Shown here piece by piece: positions 49,591 through 61,180 of a DNA stretch of 64,000 nt. The notes beneath the pieces are model-generated. The model was not told where the DNA came from. It did no database searches and saw only the letters and a program-made list of their open reading frames with translations. The translations under genes and the position numbers were made by a program. Origin of the DNA: Planococcus citri (lineage: Eukaryota > Arthropoda > Insecta > Hemiptera > Pseudococcidae); the NCBI RefSeq assembly GCF_950023065.1, contig NC_088680.1, positions 40,970,559-41,034,558 on the forward strand, read 5' to 3'. The number at the start of each line of letters is the position of its first letter. The first letter of the stretch is position 1.

Positions 49591-50104
49591 GAGGGGAAAT
49601 TATGAGATGTAGTAAAATTATTTTTACTAAGAACACTCTCCAGCAGATCGGAGCTCTTGTGAAAATGTTTGAAACGAAAAAAAAAGAATTTTTATTGAAA
49701 ATGTTAGAATTGGTAAATCAGGTATTTCAGTATTGATAAATATGTCATTGATATTGAATTACGTATTTCTTACCAATCAAATAGAATTGGCATGTAGGTA
49801 TGCATTTCTAAAACCAAGCAGACATTTTCGATTGTTTAATTTTTTTATCATGAAAATATTGAACAATTATAATATTATCAAAGATTTTTTTCGGAAAGTA
49901 ATGAATAATAGTGTGTGCTTGGAAGGATAGTACATAAGCTTAATTTAATTAAATGTGACAATTTGTAATTTGTATCGAAATCTGTGATATTAATGTTCCG
50001 TAATAATTCATTTGTTTTATTCAAGTTTGGCTTCATTTCGATGTTAAAATTTTTGTGGAAAATTATTGAATTTTTCATTTCGTTGAATTTTGTTATTCAA
50101 GCAA

Positions 50105-50226
50105 TGAAAAATCGGCTTCAAGTTGATATTTGAAATCCGGTTTAGCAAACAAGGAAACATCAACCAATAAGGTGAAAGCAAATGCAAAAACCATCTTGCA
50201 ATCAGCGAATAGCCGAAGGCCTGTTT
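50105..50226 (+). mobile_element. Helentron-like element, 3' part
   Basis: Matches 14600..14722: CGG-TTCAAG-TGATATTT, CATCAACCAATAAG, GAAAGCAAATGCAAAAAC, and the 3' stem-loop (here decayed to GCGAATAGCCGAAGG). Confidence 0.6.
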
Positions 50227-50616
50227 CTTTCTAAGATGCATATGAAACTGTCAAGTACAATTTTTTTCAAAACTTTATGGGTTTGTATCATAATATGGAC
50301 ATTTTTGAGTGTAAAAATCGTTGATTCTATTTTTTCAAAAATATTTTGGTTTCTACCATGCTCATCACAAAAAAAAACGATTTTTTTGCTTTTTTTGAGG
50401 TAAAAGTTCTTCTTTAAAAAAAAAAACAAGCTACGCAGATCAGCGGGAAATATCATATCCCTGGGGTACTATGGCATTTAAAAAGAAAAACCCCCTCAAA
50501 AAATTTGCTACCTCAACCTGCCCCTTTTGAAAAAATTGATGTGCAAAGTTACGTAAGTGCTGTTTTTTCTATTTTTTCAAAATATTTTCAAGTGAAAATT
50601 ACTATAGGAATATGGA

Positions 50617-50930
50617 TGCTAAAATTGACTTTAGCGACCCAAAAAAAAAAAAATTTCCGATACACATCACGCTTTGAAGGCTCATTTCGAGGTTAGGGGT
50701 AAAATAAATGCCAAAATCGACTTCAGCGACCTAAAAAAAAAACAATATCCAAAATTTTATGAATTTTACTTTGAAATTCGATTTTGCACCACCCCTGCCC
50801 CCCTTTGAGGGCTTATTTTGAGGTTAGGGGTAAAATAAATGCCAAAATCGACTTCAGCGACCAAAAAAAAACCCATATCCGAAATTTCACGGATTCTTCT
50901 TTAAAATTTGATTTTTGGCCGCTACTTCTT
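50617..50930 (+). repeat. Tandem repeat, three diverged units
   Basis: The block ATGCCAAAATCGACTTCAGC followed by GACC and an A-run starts at 50617, 50708 and 50839. The last two units also share GAGGTTAGGGGTAAAATAA and a CCCCTGCCCCCC run. Confidence 0.65.
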
Positions 50931-51626
50931 CATTTCGGAGCACTATGCGCCATCTGGAGCGATTTGAAATTACTGGAGACAAGTCAAATTTTATGGAAGG
51001 TTTCAGACCGACTCGAAAATGGTAGCAATTATTCTGGAGTCGACTCATGTACATTACTCAATTTTCATCTCAATACTTACTCTTTTTGTTGAAAATTAAT
51101 GTGCCAAAAGGCATTTCCACAATTTCCTAAAATTTCCCAGAAATCGAAAAATCAATTTCGACAGCTGAAAATTGTGTTATGAAGGTTCCCTTGTGAGCTA
51201 TTTTGGTGGTGAAATCAAATCCAAACAAGAAAAAACGACTAAATCCCTGATTTGACTGGTGAGGGCAGCAGCTCCTTCATGAAATAAATTAGCAGTGGGT
51301 CTGATTGGTGATTTTTTCGCTGGCGTAATTTTGAAAGTTTGAACGAACCTACGTACCTACGTGAAACATAACACGAAAAATTTCATTTCAACTTACCTAT
51401 ACTATTTTCTTGATTCCTATGAATATATTTGGTACAAACACGTGGAAATTATAGTTTGTACATTTAGTGAAAGAAATCAGGGTTGGGTTTCTATGCGTAA
51501 AATAGCCCATTTCTACATTTTTGTGTAAAATTTGATGTACAATGCAGCAATAATTACCCCGTTGTTGATTGTTACACTCTGAAAATTAAGAACTGTTATG
51601 CTTCTAGCGATTATTTGGTATACATA

Positions 51627-52388
51627 CAAGGTGTCCGAGGAGTGATGGTGGTGGTACAAAACTTCAGATTTGGATACAACCGGGTACGACTAGGAAAAAA
51701 AAAGGTTCTGTGAAGGTGTAGCCTATCTTCAAATATTGAGGGAGCAAAATACGTTTTCAAAGTCGTAAGAGCTAAAATCCAATTTCGACCGTGGGGGTCG
51801 GTAGTACTTTGGAAAATGAACAAAATTACCTATTGTGACTTTTTAACTGACTGCAAATTGCAGGATTTACAAACGATTTTTAATTTCAAAAAATCGCGAT
51901 GAAAAAATGAATGCGGAAATTAATATTACATCAAAAAATAAACAAATTTTGCTACGATCATTTTTTTTTCTCGTACTCTAAAACTTGAGAAGTTTTTGAA
52001 GCTTAAAAATTGTAAATATAATGAGATTTTTAGCAAATCAAAAATTGTTGAGCTTCAAAAACTTTTCAAAAATTTGTTCATTTTTTGAAGTAGTGTTCAT
52101 TTTCGCATTCATTTATTTCATTGCAATTTTTTGAAATTGAAAATCATTTGTATAGCCTTCAATTTGCAAGTTGGACAAGAAGTCATAATAGGTAATTTTG
52201 TTCATTTTTCAAAGTACATGCTACCGACCCTATTATTAAAAATTGGATTTTGGCTTTTAGATTTTGAAAAGTTTTTTGCCCTTTCAATTTTCAAAATAGA
52301 CAACTTGTTCATCTTACGTTTTTTTTACTCGTATGTACCCAGTTATATCCAAATCTGAAGTTTATACCACCATTCCCCGGACACCCTG
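51627..52388. mobile_element. Foldback element, 762 bp, TA target site
   Basis: The whole unit is an imperfect palindrome with arms of about 370 bases, centred near 52008. Tips are CAAGGTGTCCGAGGA and the complement of CAGGGTGTCCGGGGA, each flanked by TA. Shared arm blocks: CTTCAGATTTGGATA, AAAATCCAATTT, GGGTCGGTAG, AATGAACAAAATTACCTATT, TTTCAAAAAAT and TTTTTGAAGCT. There is no frame for a transposase. Confidence 0.8.
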
Positions 52389-54547
52389 TATAGGTGTTTT
52401 TTTTTGTTTTTTCAAAATCATTATAGCTGTCAGATGCAATCAATGAGATTCAGGTGTAGATAAAAAAAAATTTCAGTTTACTTACTTACTGTATATTGTT
52501 TTTACACCTGATTATTCGGGGTTTAATGCGAAATTTTAACGGTTCTTAAAATTTTCCAGCATGAAATTTTGGAAAAAAAATTGAAATTATTCATAAAAAA
52601 AATACCTTATCGTCTGCACAGTCATGTTTTTTATGCATTTTACTGGGGACGTGTTTCCTTTTTCAGTTTACTCTACAAGTGCTGTTTTCACGTATGTAGT
52701 ATATGTCTGTGTATTCTACATGGTGTATATTCTACGGCACAAGCCTGAAAAAAATCCATTCTCGACTGCTGGTAATTTCTAGATTATTTAGTAGAGAAAG
52801 GCTAATTTGTTTACGTTGACAAGGCGAACGACAACGACGTCGACGACGACGAATTAAGCTGAGTGTACACGAGCTGCTCACCGCGCTGTATCAGCCCGAA
52901 AGAGCCAAGTGAAGCGTAAAATACACGAGGTATTAGCAAATCGTTCGTCGCTATTCATCATATTTCTATCCATCCATTTAATGCGTTAAAAGAGAGGAAC
53001 GACGTAAAGGCAGCAATTCAGGCTAAAGCTCGACAACTGCGCTATACGATTACCGTCGAGGAATACATTTTTTAATTTATGAAATTTCCCAGCCCCAGCC
53101 CCAGCCCTAGCCCTAGCCTCAGACGCGTTATATGTTATAAGAGAATAAATAAGTACGTAGTTAGAGGCACTTGCTAAAGGTGGGTATAAATAATACGCCA
53201 GTCTCGAGCTTTAAAATTTACCGCAAGTATAAATTTTTATACTTTTTTTTTCTTCTCGCGAATCGTTCGCGTTTGTCTGGTATTTTTCTCGTTTTCCCTT
53301 CGGGTGTTTTTGAGCTGCGCTCGCAGATGGAAATATTATATTAATTGTAATCCGGCTTGATTATTTTTTAAACAAGACGTTTTCCATTTCGTTGCAGATT
53401 ATCTGCTGCGGCGCGCTGCGCTGGCAATGGCGATGGCGACTTGCTGATGCGGTACCGCCATCCCATCGTCACACCGTCGTCCTGTTTCGCTTTTTCTTCT
53501 GTTCTGTTCTTCTGCCCCCTTTTTCATTTTCATTATTTAATTTCTCTTTCTGCGGATTTCGCCGACGGCGGTTTAACCCTTAATATACCGGCCGGAAGAA
53601 CGCGAGGAGGAAAAGGAATTAAAAAAAGGTGTTTTGTAATTTTTCTTACAGTTGGAAAAACATTCGTCAAAACGAAAGAACCCATTTTTCCTTGCGAAAA
53701 TTTTTTAAGCAACTTCGTACTTTGGCTCGGTCGGCTTTTCATTACAAGGGGTAAAATTAATTCCGACGAGGTTACAACGCGTCGCTGCTGTTCATCCTCT
53801 CGCCGCCTTGCCCTGCCCTCCCCTATCGTACTACCTGGCTAAAAAATGATACCATGCCGCGGTGTTGGTGTATGGAAATTCCATCCGAACGAACATTCCG
53901 AGTTAATTTTAGAAAGCGCCGCTCTACTGATATTTTCCCGAAGGCGAATAAATTTTAAGTAAATTTTAAATACTAACGAAATTTACAAGAGTGTTGCCTT
54001 TGCCTGCCTGCCTGCCTGCCGTTGCCACAACGTGAACGAATGAATCGTCTTCGCGTAAAGTTTTTCGACTAAATCAGCTTCCTCGCTTGGCCTTTTGTAC
54101 ACCGAGATGTTTCTTAACTCGTTATACTGCGACTTACCGCAAAACACCCGGGGGTTTGTCCAACTCTGCCGGTATTGTCGTCCTTTATTCGAGTTTACAT
54201 TAATGCGAGAAAATGCTACTATCTTGAAATTGTAAATTAGCTGCTTAGTGTTTATTAACCGGAATGATTGGTTTGGAGATGTGGTTAAGAGAGTTTTGAT
54301 TGAATAGGATCAAGTAGGCGACTGTTGTCTATGTGTAAATTGGTCGTATAATTGTGATTTGTTGTGTCGAGTATCGGTGTGATATGTCTGTGAGTTTTGA
54401 ACTGACCTTTGCGAATGAGTGTTGAGACGAAGATGAAAGATACGATCGGTTTGTTCTGAAATGAGAGAACAAAGGTCGTGTTGGAAAGCACGTTTGATTT
54501 ACCTAATGTTTACTTTTACAATATTGAATTAATAAATTTATCATGCT
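52389..54547. other. Intergenic, no gene recognised
   Basis: The part 52800..54100 is richer in CG than its surroundings and could hold a promoter. The open frames there (53392..53842) are Pro/Ser/Arg-rich without domains or splice context. Confidence 0.35.
53088..53119. repeat. CCCAGC/CCCTAG hexamer microsatellite
   Basis: Five or so consecutive hexamers CCCAGC then CCCTAG. Confidence 0.7.
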
Positions 54548-54833
54548 TAAATTAATTATGAAATGAAATTGCTAATTTTCGGCAGATTCATCAATTGTTC
54601 TGAGAGATTGGTATGCTTTCTGATATATCTCCAAGCATGCTAGTAGAATTGGCTGCTGGATCAGCGGATTCATCACCTAAGGTTCTTAAAGAAGATCTAT
54701 TCTACAATAAATTTTCTTTGGTTAATGTTTCATCTATGTCTTCAGATGGAATGAACATTAGCACTAGAATAATTTTTTTAAAGATTAAATTAATTATGAA
54801 ATGAAATTGCTTACTTTCTGCAGATTCACTAAG
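54548..54833. repeat. Direct repeat of about 45 bp, 238 bp apart
   Basis: TAAATTAATTATGAAATGAA followed by ATTGCT and TTC-GCAGATTCA occurs at 54548 and 54786. The sequence between has open frames on both strands. The end word ATTAGCACTAGAATAATTTT (54759) recurs at about 56604. Confidence 0.6.
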
Positions 54834-54915
54834 GGTAAAATTTCACGAGAGTCATCTTAAATATGTTTATGGATTACTTGCCGATTGCAAGCAATCGAAC
54901 ATAAAAAAAAAATCA

Positions 54916-54973
54916 GCTACAAGTATTAAGATCGTAACTTGTTGTAAAAAGCTACGATCCTCATATTTGTAGC
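54916..54973. repeat. Short hairpin, 58 bases
   Basis: A 23-base stem with five mismatches, GCTACAA..GATCGTA paired with TACGATC..TTGTAGC, and a 12-base loop. Confidence 0.6.
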
Positions 54974-55169
54974 TTCACATAATTAGGTAGGTTTACTTAA
55001 TTCTACAAAGGAACACAAATTTAAAATGTGATCGACCAACCGTTGTACCTTTTAAAAAAATAAAAAAAAAACATCACAAAAACGATCGGTCGATCGCCAA
55101 AAGGAACATAAATTTAATCAAAATTTAAAAAACGAGAAAGAATAAATCACGAAAACACGAAAAGAAATA

Positions 55170-55230
55170 GGTACTATCAATTGATCAGTCGTTCATATTC
55201 ACATTGAATGATTGGTCAATTGATAGTACC
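55170..55230. repeat. Short hairpin, 61 bases
   Basis: A 26-base stem with three mismatches beginning GGTACTATCAATTGA, and a 9-base loop. Confidence 0.75.
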
Positions 55231-55233
55231 TCG

Positions 55234-55323
55234 AACAGGACATAATTTACGCCAATTTTTGCTCAATTTTTCCATGAACAGAATGATTGAACAAAAATTG
55301 ACGCCAAATATGTACATCCTGTT
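55234..55323. repeat. Short hairpin, 90 bases
   Basis: An imperfect stem of about 36 bases. AACAGGA at the tip and CAATTTTTG-TCAAT near the loop pair with their complements. Confidence 0.55.
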
Positions 55324-55473
55324 GAAAAAAACAACGGAAAAAAAACACCCATAACACCAGAAAAAAATAACACGAAGGTACAAATCGTTCAGACGGTCGT
55401 ACATATTCTTCTAAATTTTTTTTTTCTTAAATCGTAGGTGGAACGACCCTCACAATAATTTGCACCTTAACAC

Positions 55474-55532
55474 AGTGTGTTCTGCTTCAATTTAGATACG
55501 AAAATCATATCTAAATTGAAACAGAACACACT
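55474..55532. repeat. Short hairpin, 59 bases, near perfect
   Basis: A 25-base stem with one mismatch (AGTGTGTTCTG then TTCAATTTAGATA) around a 9-base loop. Confidence 0.8.
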
Positions 55533-55698
55533 TTGTAACTAACTTAAATACTACCTATGAAAACAACTCATTGAAAACAATAACAATACCGAAATACTAG
55601 CAAGGACGACGACTCGGACGATCACTCGAATCATCAGACGACTCCCCCTCGTCGTCAGCGTCATCATTAATTATACCAATGATTGTAAGGGGAGTCGC

Positions 55699-56443
55699 CT
55701 ACAGCTCCACAATCTTCGGCGACGGGCAACGTTCAATGAATTTGTCCTGTAAAAAAAAAATCAGTAATTAGTCGAAGGTTCAGATTTTTAAAAAAATGAA
55801 TAAAGAAACACTACTTACATGCTCATGAGAAGCGTCGACGCGACATAAACATAGGATTAAATGGGACACGGTACAAGTTCTCCTGATCCATGTCAGGAGA
55901 ACTTGATGGACCCAGCACCGCCACTCTAGCCGCCGCGCCGATTCATCACTTGGCTCGTCAATGTATACTTGTATAGGTTGAGGTTCATTTCTGAAAAAAA
56001 AAAAAACACAAAAAACGAAAAAAATACGATTAGGTAGGTATACCTATAAATGAACGAATTATTAAGAAAGAAATAAATACCTTAAAACCACTCAAACTTA
56101 CGTGACTATGGGTTCATCGTCTGAAATTCTGTCTGAATCCAAAATCGTTATAACTTCATCCTCTGAATCTGAAATCGTTATTACTTCGGCTTCCGAAGAC
56201 TCATACCCACAGTCTACAATGCTATTACTGAGACTGAAAAAATAAATACAATGAATATGAAATCGTTAGGTAGGCCTACATACGTACATAAAATATTAAA
56301 ATGTATTTCTACTCATAAATACTTGTAGCTATTTGTATGTTTGTACTTACTCGATTATCAACACATTATTCTCGTCATTGAGAATTTCGACTTGGTTGTG
56401 CTCAATGTAAACAAGAATATTGCAATAATATATTGGTTGATGG
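55699..56443 (-). CDS. Putative gene, C-terminal exons of an unrecognised acidic protein
   Basis: Four exon-like blocks join in frame: about 56443..56351 (left edge uncertain), 56233..56102, 55990..55819 and 55746..55699. Donors are GA|GTAAGT, CAC|GTAAGT and CAT|GTAAGT; acceptors are TTTTCAG, TTTTTCAG and TTTTACAG. Phases (2, 2, 0) agree and the last block ends IVEL-stop. The product contains EVITISDSEDEVITILDSD, a duplicated Asp/Ser motif, then an Arg/Trp/Cys-rich segment. No family is recognised. A further open block at 56589..56480 (FERERRRSGQDLNPYSVIV start) runs into a stop and cannot be joined cleanly, so the 5' end is unknown. A decayed gene remains possible. Confidence 0.4.
55874..55905. 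repeat. Perfect 12-bp stem hairpin inside a putative exon
   Basis: CAAGTTCTCCTG and CAGGAGAACTTG flank an 8-base loop. It lies within the putative exon 55819..55990. Confidence 0.7.
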
Positions 56444-56589
56444 CTAGATTGTTACAATCAATAATGATTCAGTTCTACCATTTTTTAACTTGAATTCTTT
56501 TATGATTCTTTCCCCAACTTGCATCGTGGGCCACTATAACACTGTATGGGTTGAGGTCTTGTCCAGATCGCCTTCTTTCTCTTTCAAAC

Positions 56590-59500
56590 CTGTGGTGATA
56601 AATTAGCACTAGAATAATTTTTTTTGGATTAAATATTACAGCACAACGATAAGTGCATACAGGAAATCCTTAAGGGTACTTCAGGCCTGGGCATAGATTT
56701 GCCCCAGGAATCCGTAACAACTTTCGCCAAATTTAAATCACTCGAAGGCCGAAACAAGCTACTTAGTTTCAACTTTTGAATTATTCGGAACCTTCCAATT
56801 TACCGTGTCCTTTGACGAAGTCACTCGTGCATCGAAAGGAATTGACGAAATTAACGAACTCCCAACAAACAAGAATCGGAAATTCCGCTCCCTAAATATC
56901 GTGTAGTAGGATGCTCTGAAACTTACTTCGACAGCCTCATAGCAACCATTTCTTATCTTCTCTTGTAATTTGATTAAGAGTAGAGGTATTATGACTGTGC
57001 CAAAAGTCGAAGAATATGACAAAATATTATGATTCCTATCTACATTTTTCACTTCAGCAATCGTAGTTTGCGAATGATCAGAACAAATTTGGTTTTTAGC
57101 CAGATTGGCGCAGAGATCCCTATCAATTTTTAAATATGTACCTCTAAATTTTCTTTATCATATCAATTTTTGGTGACTCCAGAGATGGAGAACTGAGAAG
57201 GGGAACAAATTTATTCGAAGTACTTTCCTGACGCATTTCGTAATGCTCAGGATCCCTTCTGATTTCAGCCGAAGCCAGTTGCACACGTAATTTGGGAATG
57301 TTTGATACACTCTACCCATACACAGTTGAGATGGTGGAAGATTTTGACGAAATTCATTGGAAATCTTCATTTCGAGTTTGAAGTCTCTCAGAAAAAAATA
57401 TAGTTTCAGAGATGTCCGGAGATACGAGTCCTCAAAGAGAGGGCATTTTTGAAAAAACTCGTGGGGTTTTCGCTCTAGGCCTCACCCAACCTGTTTTAGA
57501 GAAAGTAGCCCAGTTCCAAAAAATAGTATTTCACTTATTTTTGGTAGTGAATTCATGTTTTGATTTTTTCCCCCTGTGAAAGATATAACTTTAAAATTGA
57601 GGAAATATTTTGGGAGGCACTGGTGCCAATTTTTGATCATTATTGAAAAATTTCGAAACAACGAAAAAATTTGCCAAGTTTTCAACAATTTTTCGAGATT
57701 TTTTAAAATTTGTAATAATAACCGAAAAATCAGCACGAATGCACTTCATTTGTATTTCTACAGTTTCTTCATGACCATTCAAAATGAAATTCAGTAAATC
57801 TTCTGGATCGTAATCTGTGATTGGCGGCCAAGATGTACCAAGTGATTCGGGAAATGTAGACGACAGTACAGTGTTCGAAGAAAGTAAAATGTCTTCGTCA
57901 TAGTTTAAGTTTTCCTATAGGTAAACAAACACAGAAACCCTTATTTAAAAAATTTCAGAATAATTTCACATAAGTGGTACATATTTTTTGACGATCTTGC
58001 ATAATTTATGCGAAGTACCATCACAGAAATAAAGAAAATTTAAAACAATAAAAAAGTACTTACTGATATACTTACTGATAAAATTATCAATTATTTGGGT
58101 CTCCGTTCGGTGATCCTCTTGCTGATTTGCAGCACTTAGGATGTCTATCTGTCTATCTGGACATTCATGCCTATGTACTCGCTACTACAATTGAAACAGA
58201 GTTTCGGACTTCGTCTTGCTTCCAATATGAATCCCTTCGTTATCTTTCTTGGGATCTGATGTATTAAGCACGATCTAGTCTACTTCAACGATCACTTTCG
58301 ACCTGCAAAAAAGAATCATCATCCACCCAGTAAAATCTTAAAAGTGGCCTTGAATTTTGATGGAAATGGACTAGGTCGACGCAGAATTTGAATTATATCT
58401 TTTGATACTGGACCATCTTCCACTAAATAGGTTGGGCGAGAGCCTGAGTAAAAAAAAACGAGATTTTGTTGAAGATGCTCTCTCTTTGAGGGCCCATATC
58501 TCCCTTCCAAGGACACCTCCGAGTGTAAAATTTTTTCTGAATGATTTCCAACTGAAACGTTCTTTTGAGGCGAATTTCTATTTTCTACTCATCTCTATCA
58601 ATGGTTGCACACGTGTACGTCTCTGGGAAGGAAAAAAAAGGCGGGTATTTAAATTGATAGGCTGGCTGGTGGATATTATTACCAATACATTTGCGATGAA
58701 AATCGGAAGAGAGCAGTTGAAAATATATTTCTCTCTGTATTTTGCTTTGAGTATGGATATTACGGAGAGTTGAAAGGTTCAAACATTTGAAATTCAATTA
58801 TGTAAATTTCTAATAAGTATTTATTGTTCTGAAGAATAATTGGAATAAAAATATTTGAAAATGAAAACGTCAAGAATACTTACTTACAAAGCTACAAGTT
58901 TTCAGGATTTTTCTACAAAATGTTCGGAATGTTCATGTGTCACCCCGTCATTTTTTCCTTCAGGTATAGGTAGTTCCAAATTTTTTTTAGCTAAATTGGT
59001 GCAGATTAACCCGTGCCTCTCGATCCCTCCATGTTCTTATGGGACTTCACATACGATTTTACCACATGAAATGAGTGGAAATGCAGTTCTGACTGAATAT
59101 CTCTAAAATAGAGTGTTTCGACCATGGAAAGCGAACATACGAACAACATCGAGTAATTACGATAATGTAGTTTTAACGAGAAAGGATCCTACTGTTAACG
59201 GTTACGGAACCTCAAAATTCGTAATTTTCACAATATTTGAGGGTTCGTGACGCCTCAATAATGGACCCCTCATAGTTGAAAATTCATCAAAACACCTTGA
59301 AGTTGTTCATACGTTTGCTTTTCAAGGCCCAAACGATAATTTCAAAGAAATTCAGTCAAAACTGAAGTTTTACTTTTTTCACATGTAAAATCCTATATGA
59401 AATCCCACATTAAGAATATGTACATTGAGGGGCCTAGACGCATGGGTTTATCTTCACCGATTTGGTTTAAAAAAAATTTTGTGGACTCTACACCATAAGG

Positions 59501-60833
59501 AAAAAAAGTGAGACAGTGAAAATTCAACAAAAACTTTTTTCCATGTAAAATGTGAGCAACCTCAAAGTACTTGAACAGATATTGTACATAATATTATGTA
59601 GTGACATTCTCAAAAAGATTTATGAACTTCCAGAAATGAATTTTTCAAGGCAACTCCAAATACCTTATTTGCAATTTATCGCCCCTAGCTCTTTCAACTT
59701 CAAATATATACTAGTAGACAATTTCTCAAAATAACATTTTTTGAATGTCTCAAAAATTGACGCCAGAATTCGCCCTCAAAGTCAACAAATTTCAATTTTC
59801 AAAAATTCAGATGAGCTGGAGGGATTTATTATTATTTTTTTCAATGCACCTAATTGCTTTTCAACACCTTCAATGTTTTGAAGGTGGTTAAATGGGCTAT
59901 TTTGCAAAAGAAAAAAAACTTTTGTACGCCTGTAAAAGCTGAATCAAAAGCTTTGGTCAGAATTGCCAAATTTCGCAAAAAGTACATACTTAGGCACGTT
60001 TCAGGGAAATCAAGTGGGCGCAGGTTATCTCTACGTGGGCAAAGAATCGTTCAAAGACTACATAATTCGTAGTCAAGGGTTGGATTCAACTAAAATTTAT
60101 TTTTAGTAAAATCGATGTAAAATGTTGAATACATGTTTTCATTTTCCAATGAATGAATCGACGTGATATTTTCAATTCTCTATTGAACAGATTGTGGTTT
60201 TTCGGTGGGGGGGGGGGCACAATATTTTTTAGATTTTTGTAGGTACTTTGACCTAGGTCCTGTGAAAAAGAAAGATTATTAATTGAATTACTGCATAGGA
60301 AAGCTTACTCGTATGGTTGTTCACTTCTGACCTTTTGAAAAGAACTACTTACTGGTTGAAGTTTAGGTATCTTCAACGTGATAATTATTCATTTTGATTT
60401 TCGTAGACTTACTTAATTTTCGGAATTTGTCTCAATTTTGTGGTTGATCCAGACAAAAAGAATGGGTTTTTTATACCATTTTTAGCTTGGGGGTGGTGTG
60501 ATATCGAACTATTGTACAGCAGATTTTTTTTCTTGTTGAAAGGGTTCTTTGCTTTTTGAGTATGTATGTACTTAAGTACCTACTTTTTTTTGGGAAAATT
60601 AAGAGTTTTTTTCAATGATGAAAATGCAGCATTTTTTTCCTAGTTTGACAGGTTTATTGCGTTTTAAAAAATATGTAATTAATTTTATTATCCGGAACAT
60701 TTTTTTTTCTGGTACTTGTTCGAGAAAAGTTGATCAACCATCAGGATGAACGTTAATTCGTGAAATTGCACACGACTTAGCCTTTGTGTAGGTACAAGTA
60801 CATGTACATGTACGGACGTTGTAGGTAAAAGTA
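56590..60833. other. Intergenic, no gene recognised
   Basis: No supported gene in about 4.2 kb. The minus-strand open frame at 56759..57052 contains a TFGT-IIPLLLIKLQEK stretch faintly like retroelement protease leaders, too weak to call. The inverted pair described at 57380 lies here. Confidence 0.35.
57380..58550. repeat. Inverted repeat pair about 1 kb apart
   Basis: 57380..57500 and 58410..58550 are imperfect reverse complements of about 120 bases. Shared blocks: CAGAAAAAA, GTCC, GAGATA, CCTCAAAGAGAG-GCAT, AAA-CTCG, CTC-CCCAACCT. They may be the termini of a 1.2 kb element whose interior I cannot classify. Confidence 0.5.
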
Positions 60834-61044
60834 CAGGGTGCCCAGAAATATCGAGTACCCCTAAAAAAGTTTTCTACTAAAATACTTTGGTTGGTCACAG
60901 TGAATGATAATAATGATAGCACATGATTGGTTGTTGGACTGGAGAGATAACATTCCACCAATCATATGCATCTATTTCACGTTGCCAACCTATATTTTTA
61001 ATGAAAAACTTTCTTAGGGGTACTCGATATTTCTGGGCACCCTG
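60834..61044. mobile_element. Mariner-type MITE (211 bp)
   Basis: Terminal inverted repeats of about 40 bases start CAGGGTGCCCAGAAATATCG and continue through GAGTACCCCTAA. TA dinucleotides flank both ends (60832..60833, 61045..61046). Tc1/mariner elements insert at TA, and a 211-bp unit with no frame is a typical MITE. The arms are nearly identical, so it is fairly young. Confidence 0.88.
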
Positions 61045-61180
61045 TAGATGATTATCGTTGATATCGGATACTTTGCTGTGTGAGTGTGTATGGTTTTTCC
61101 ACTTTTGGTAAAAATGGCGGATTTTAAAAGATAACATTGTCGAGATATTTTGATGTCTGGGTAATTTTATCTATTCTTTT

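Larger units (their letters stand above)
45798..50104. other. Intergenic upstream of the FReD gene
   Basis: The proximal 250 bases are probably promoter and 5' UTR of the FReD gene. Beyond that I see no gene. Satellite-like words occur near 47190. The open frame at 47723..47986 (minus) has no recognised domain. Confidence 0.4.

Noticed and set aside
53392..53842. 133-codon frame in a CG-richer stretch
   Set aside because: No homologous motif or splice context; overlapping frames on both strands are open.
54578..54804. Protein-like frames on both strands
   Set aside because: Several frames look plausible at once and stops or missing donors prevent a consistent gene model.
54916..55905. Possible CRISPR-like array of hairpins
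   Set aside because: Stem sequences are unrelated and spacing irregular, and the genome is eukaryotic.
56759..57052. 97-codon frame with faint similarity to a BEL/Pao-type protease leader
   Set aside because: Similarity is limited to a short hydrophobic patch; no catalytic motif or neighbouring pol is present.
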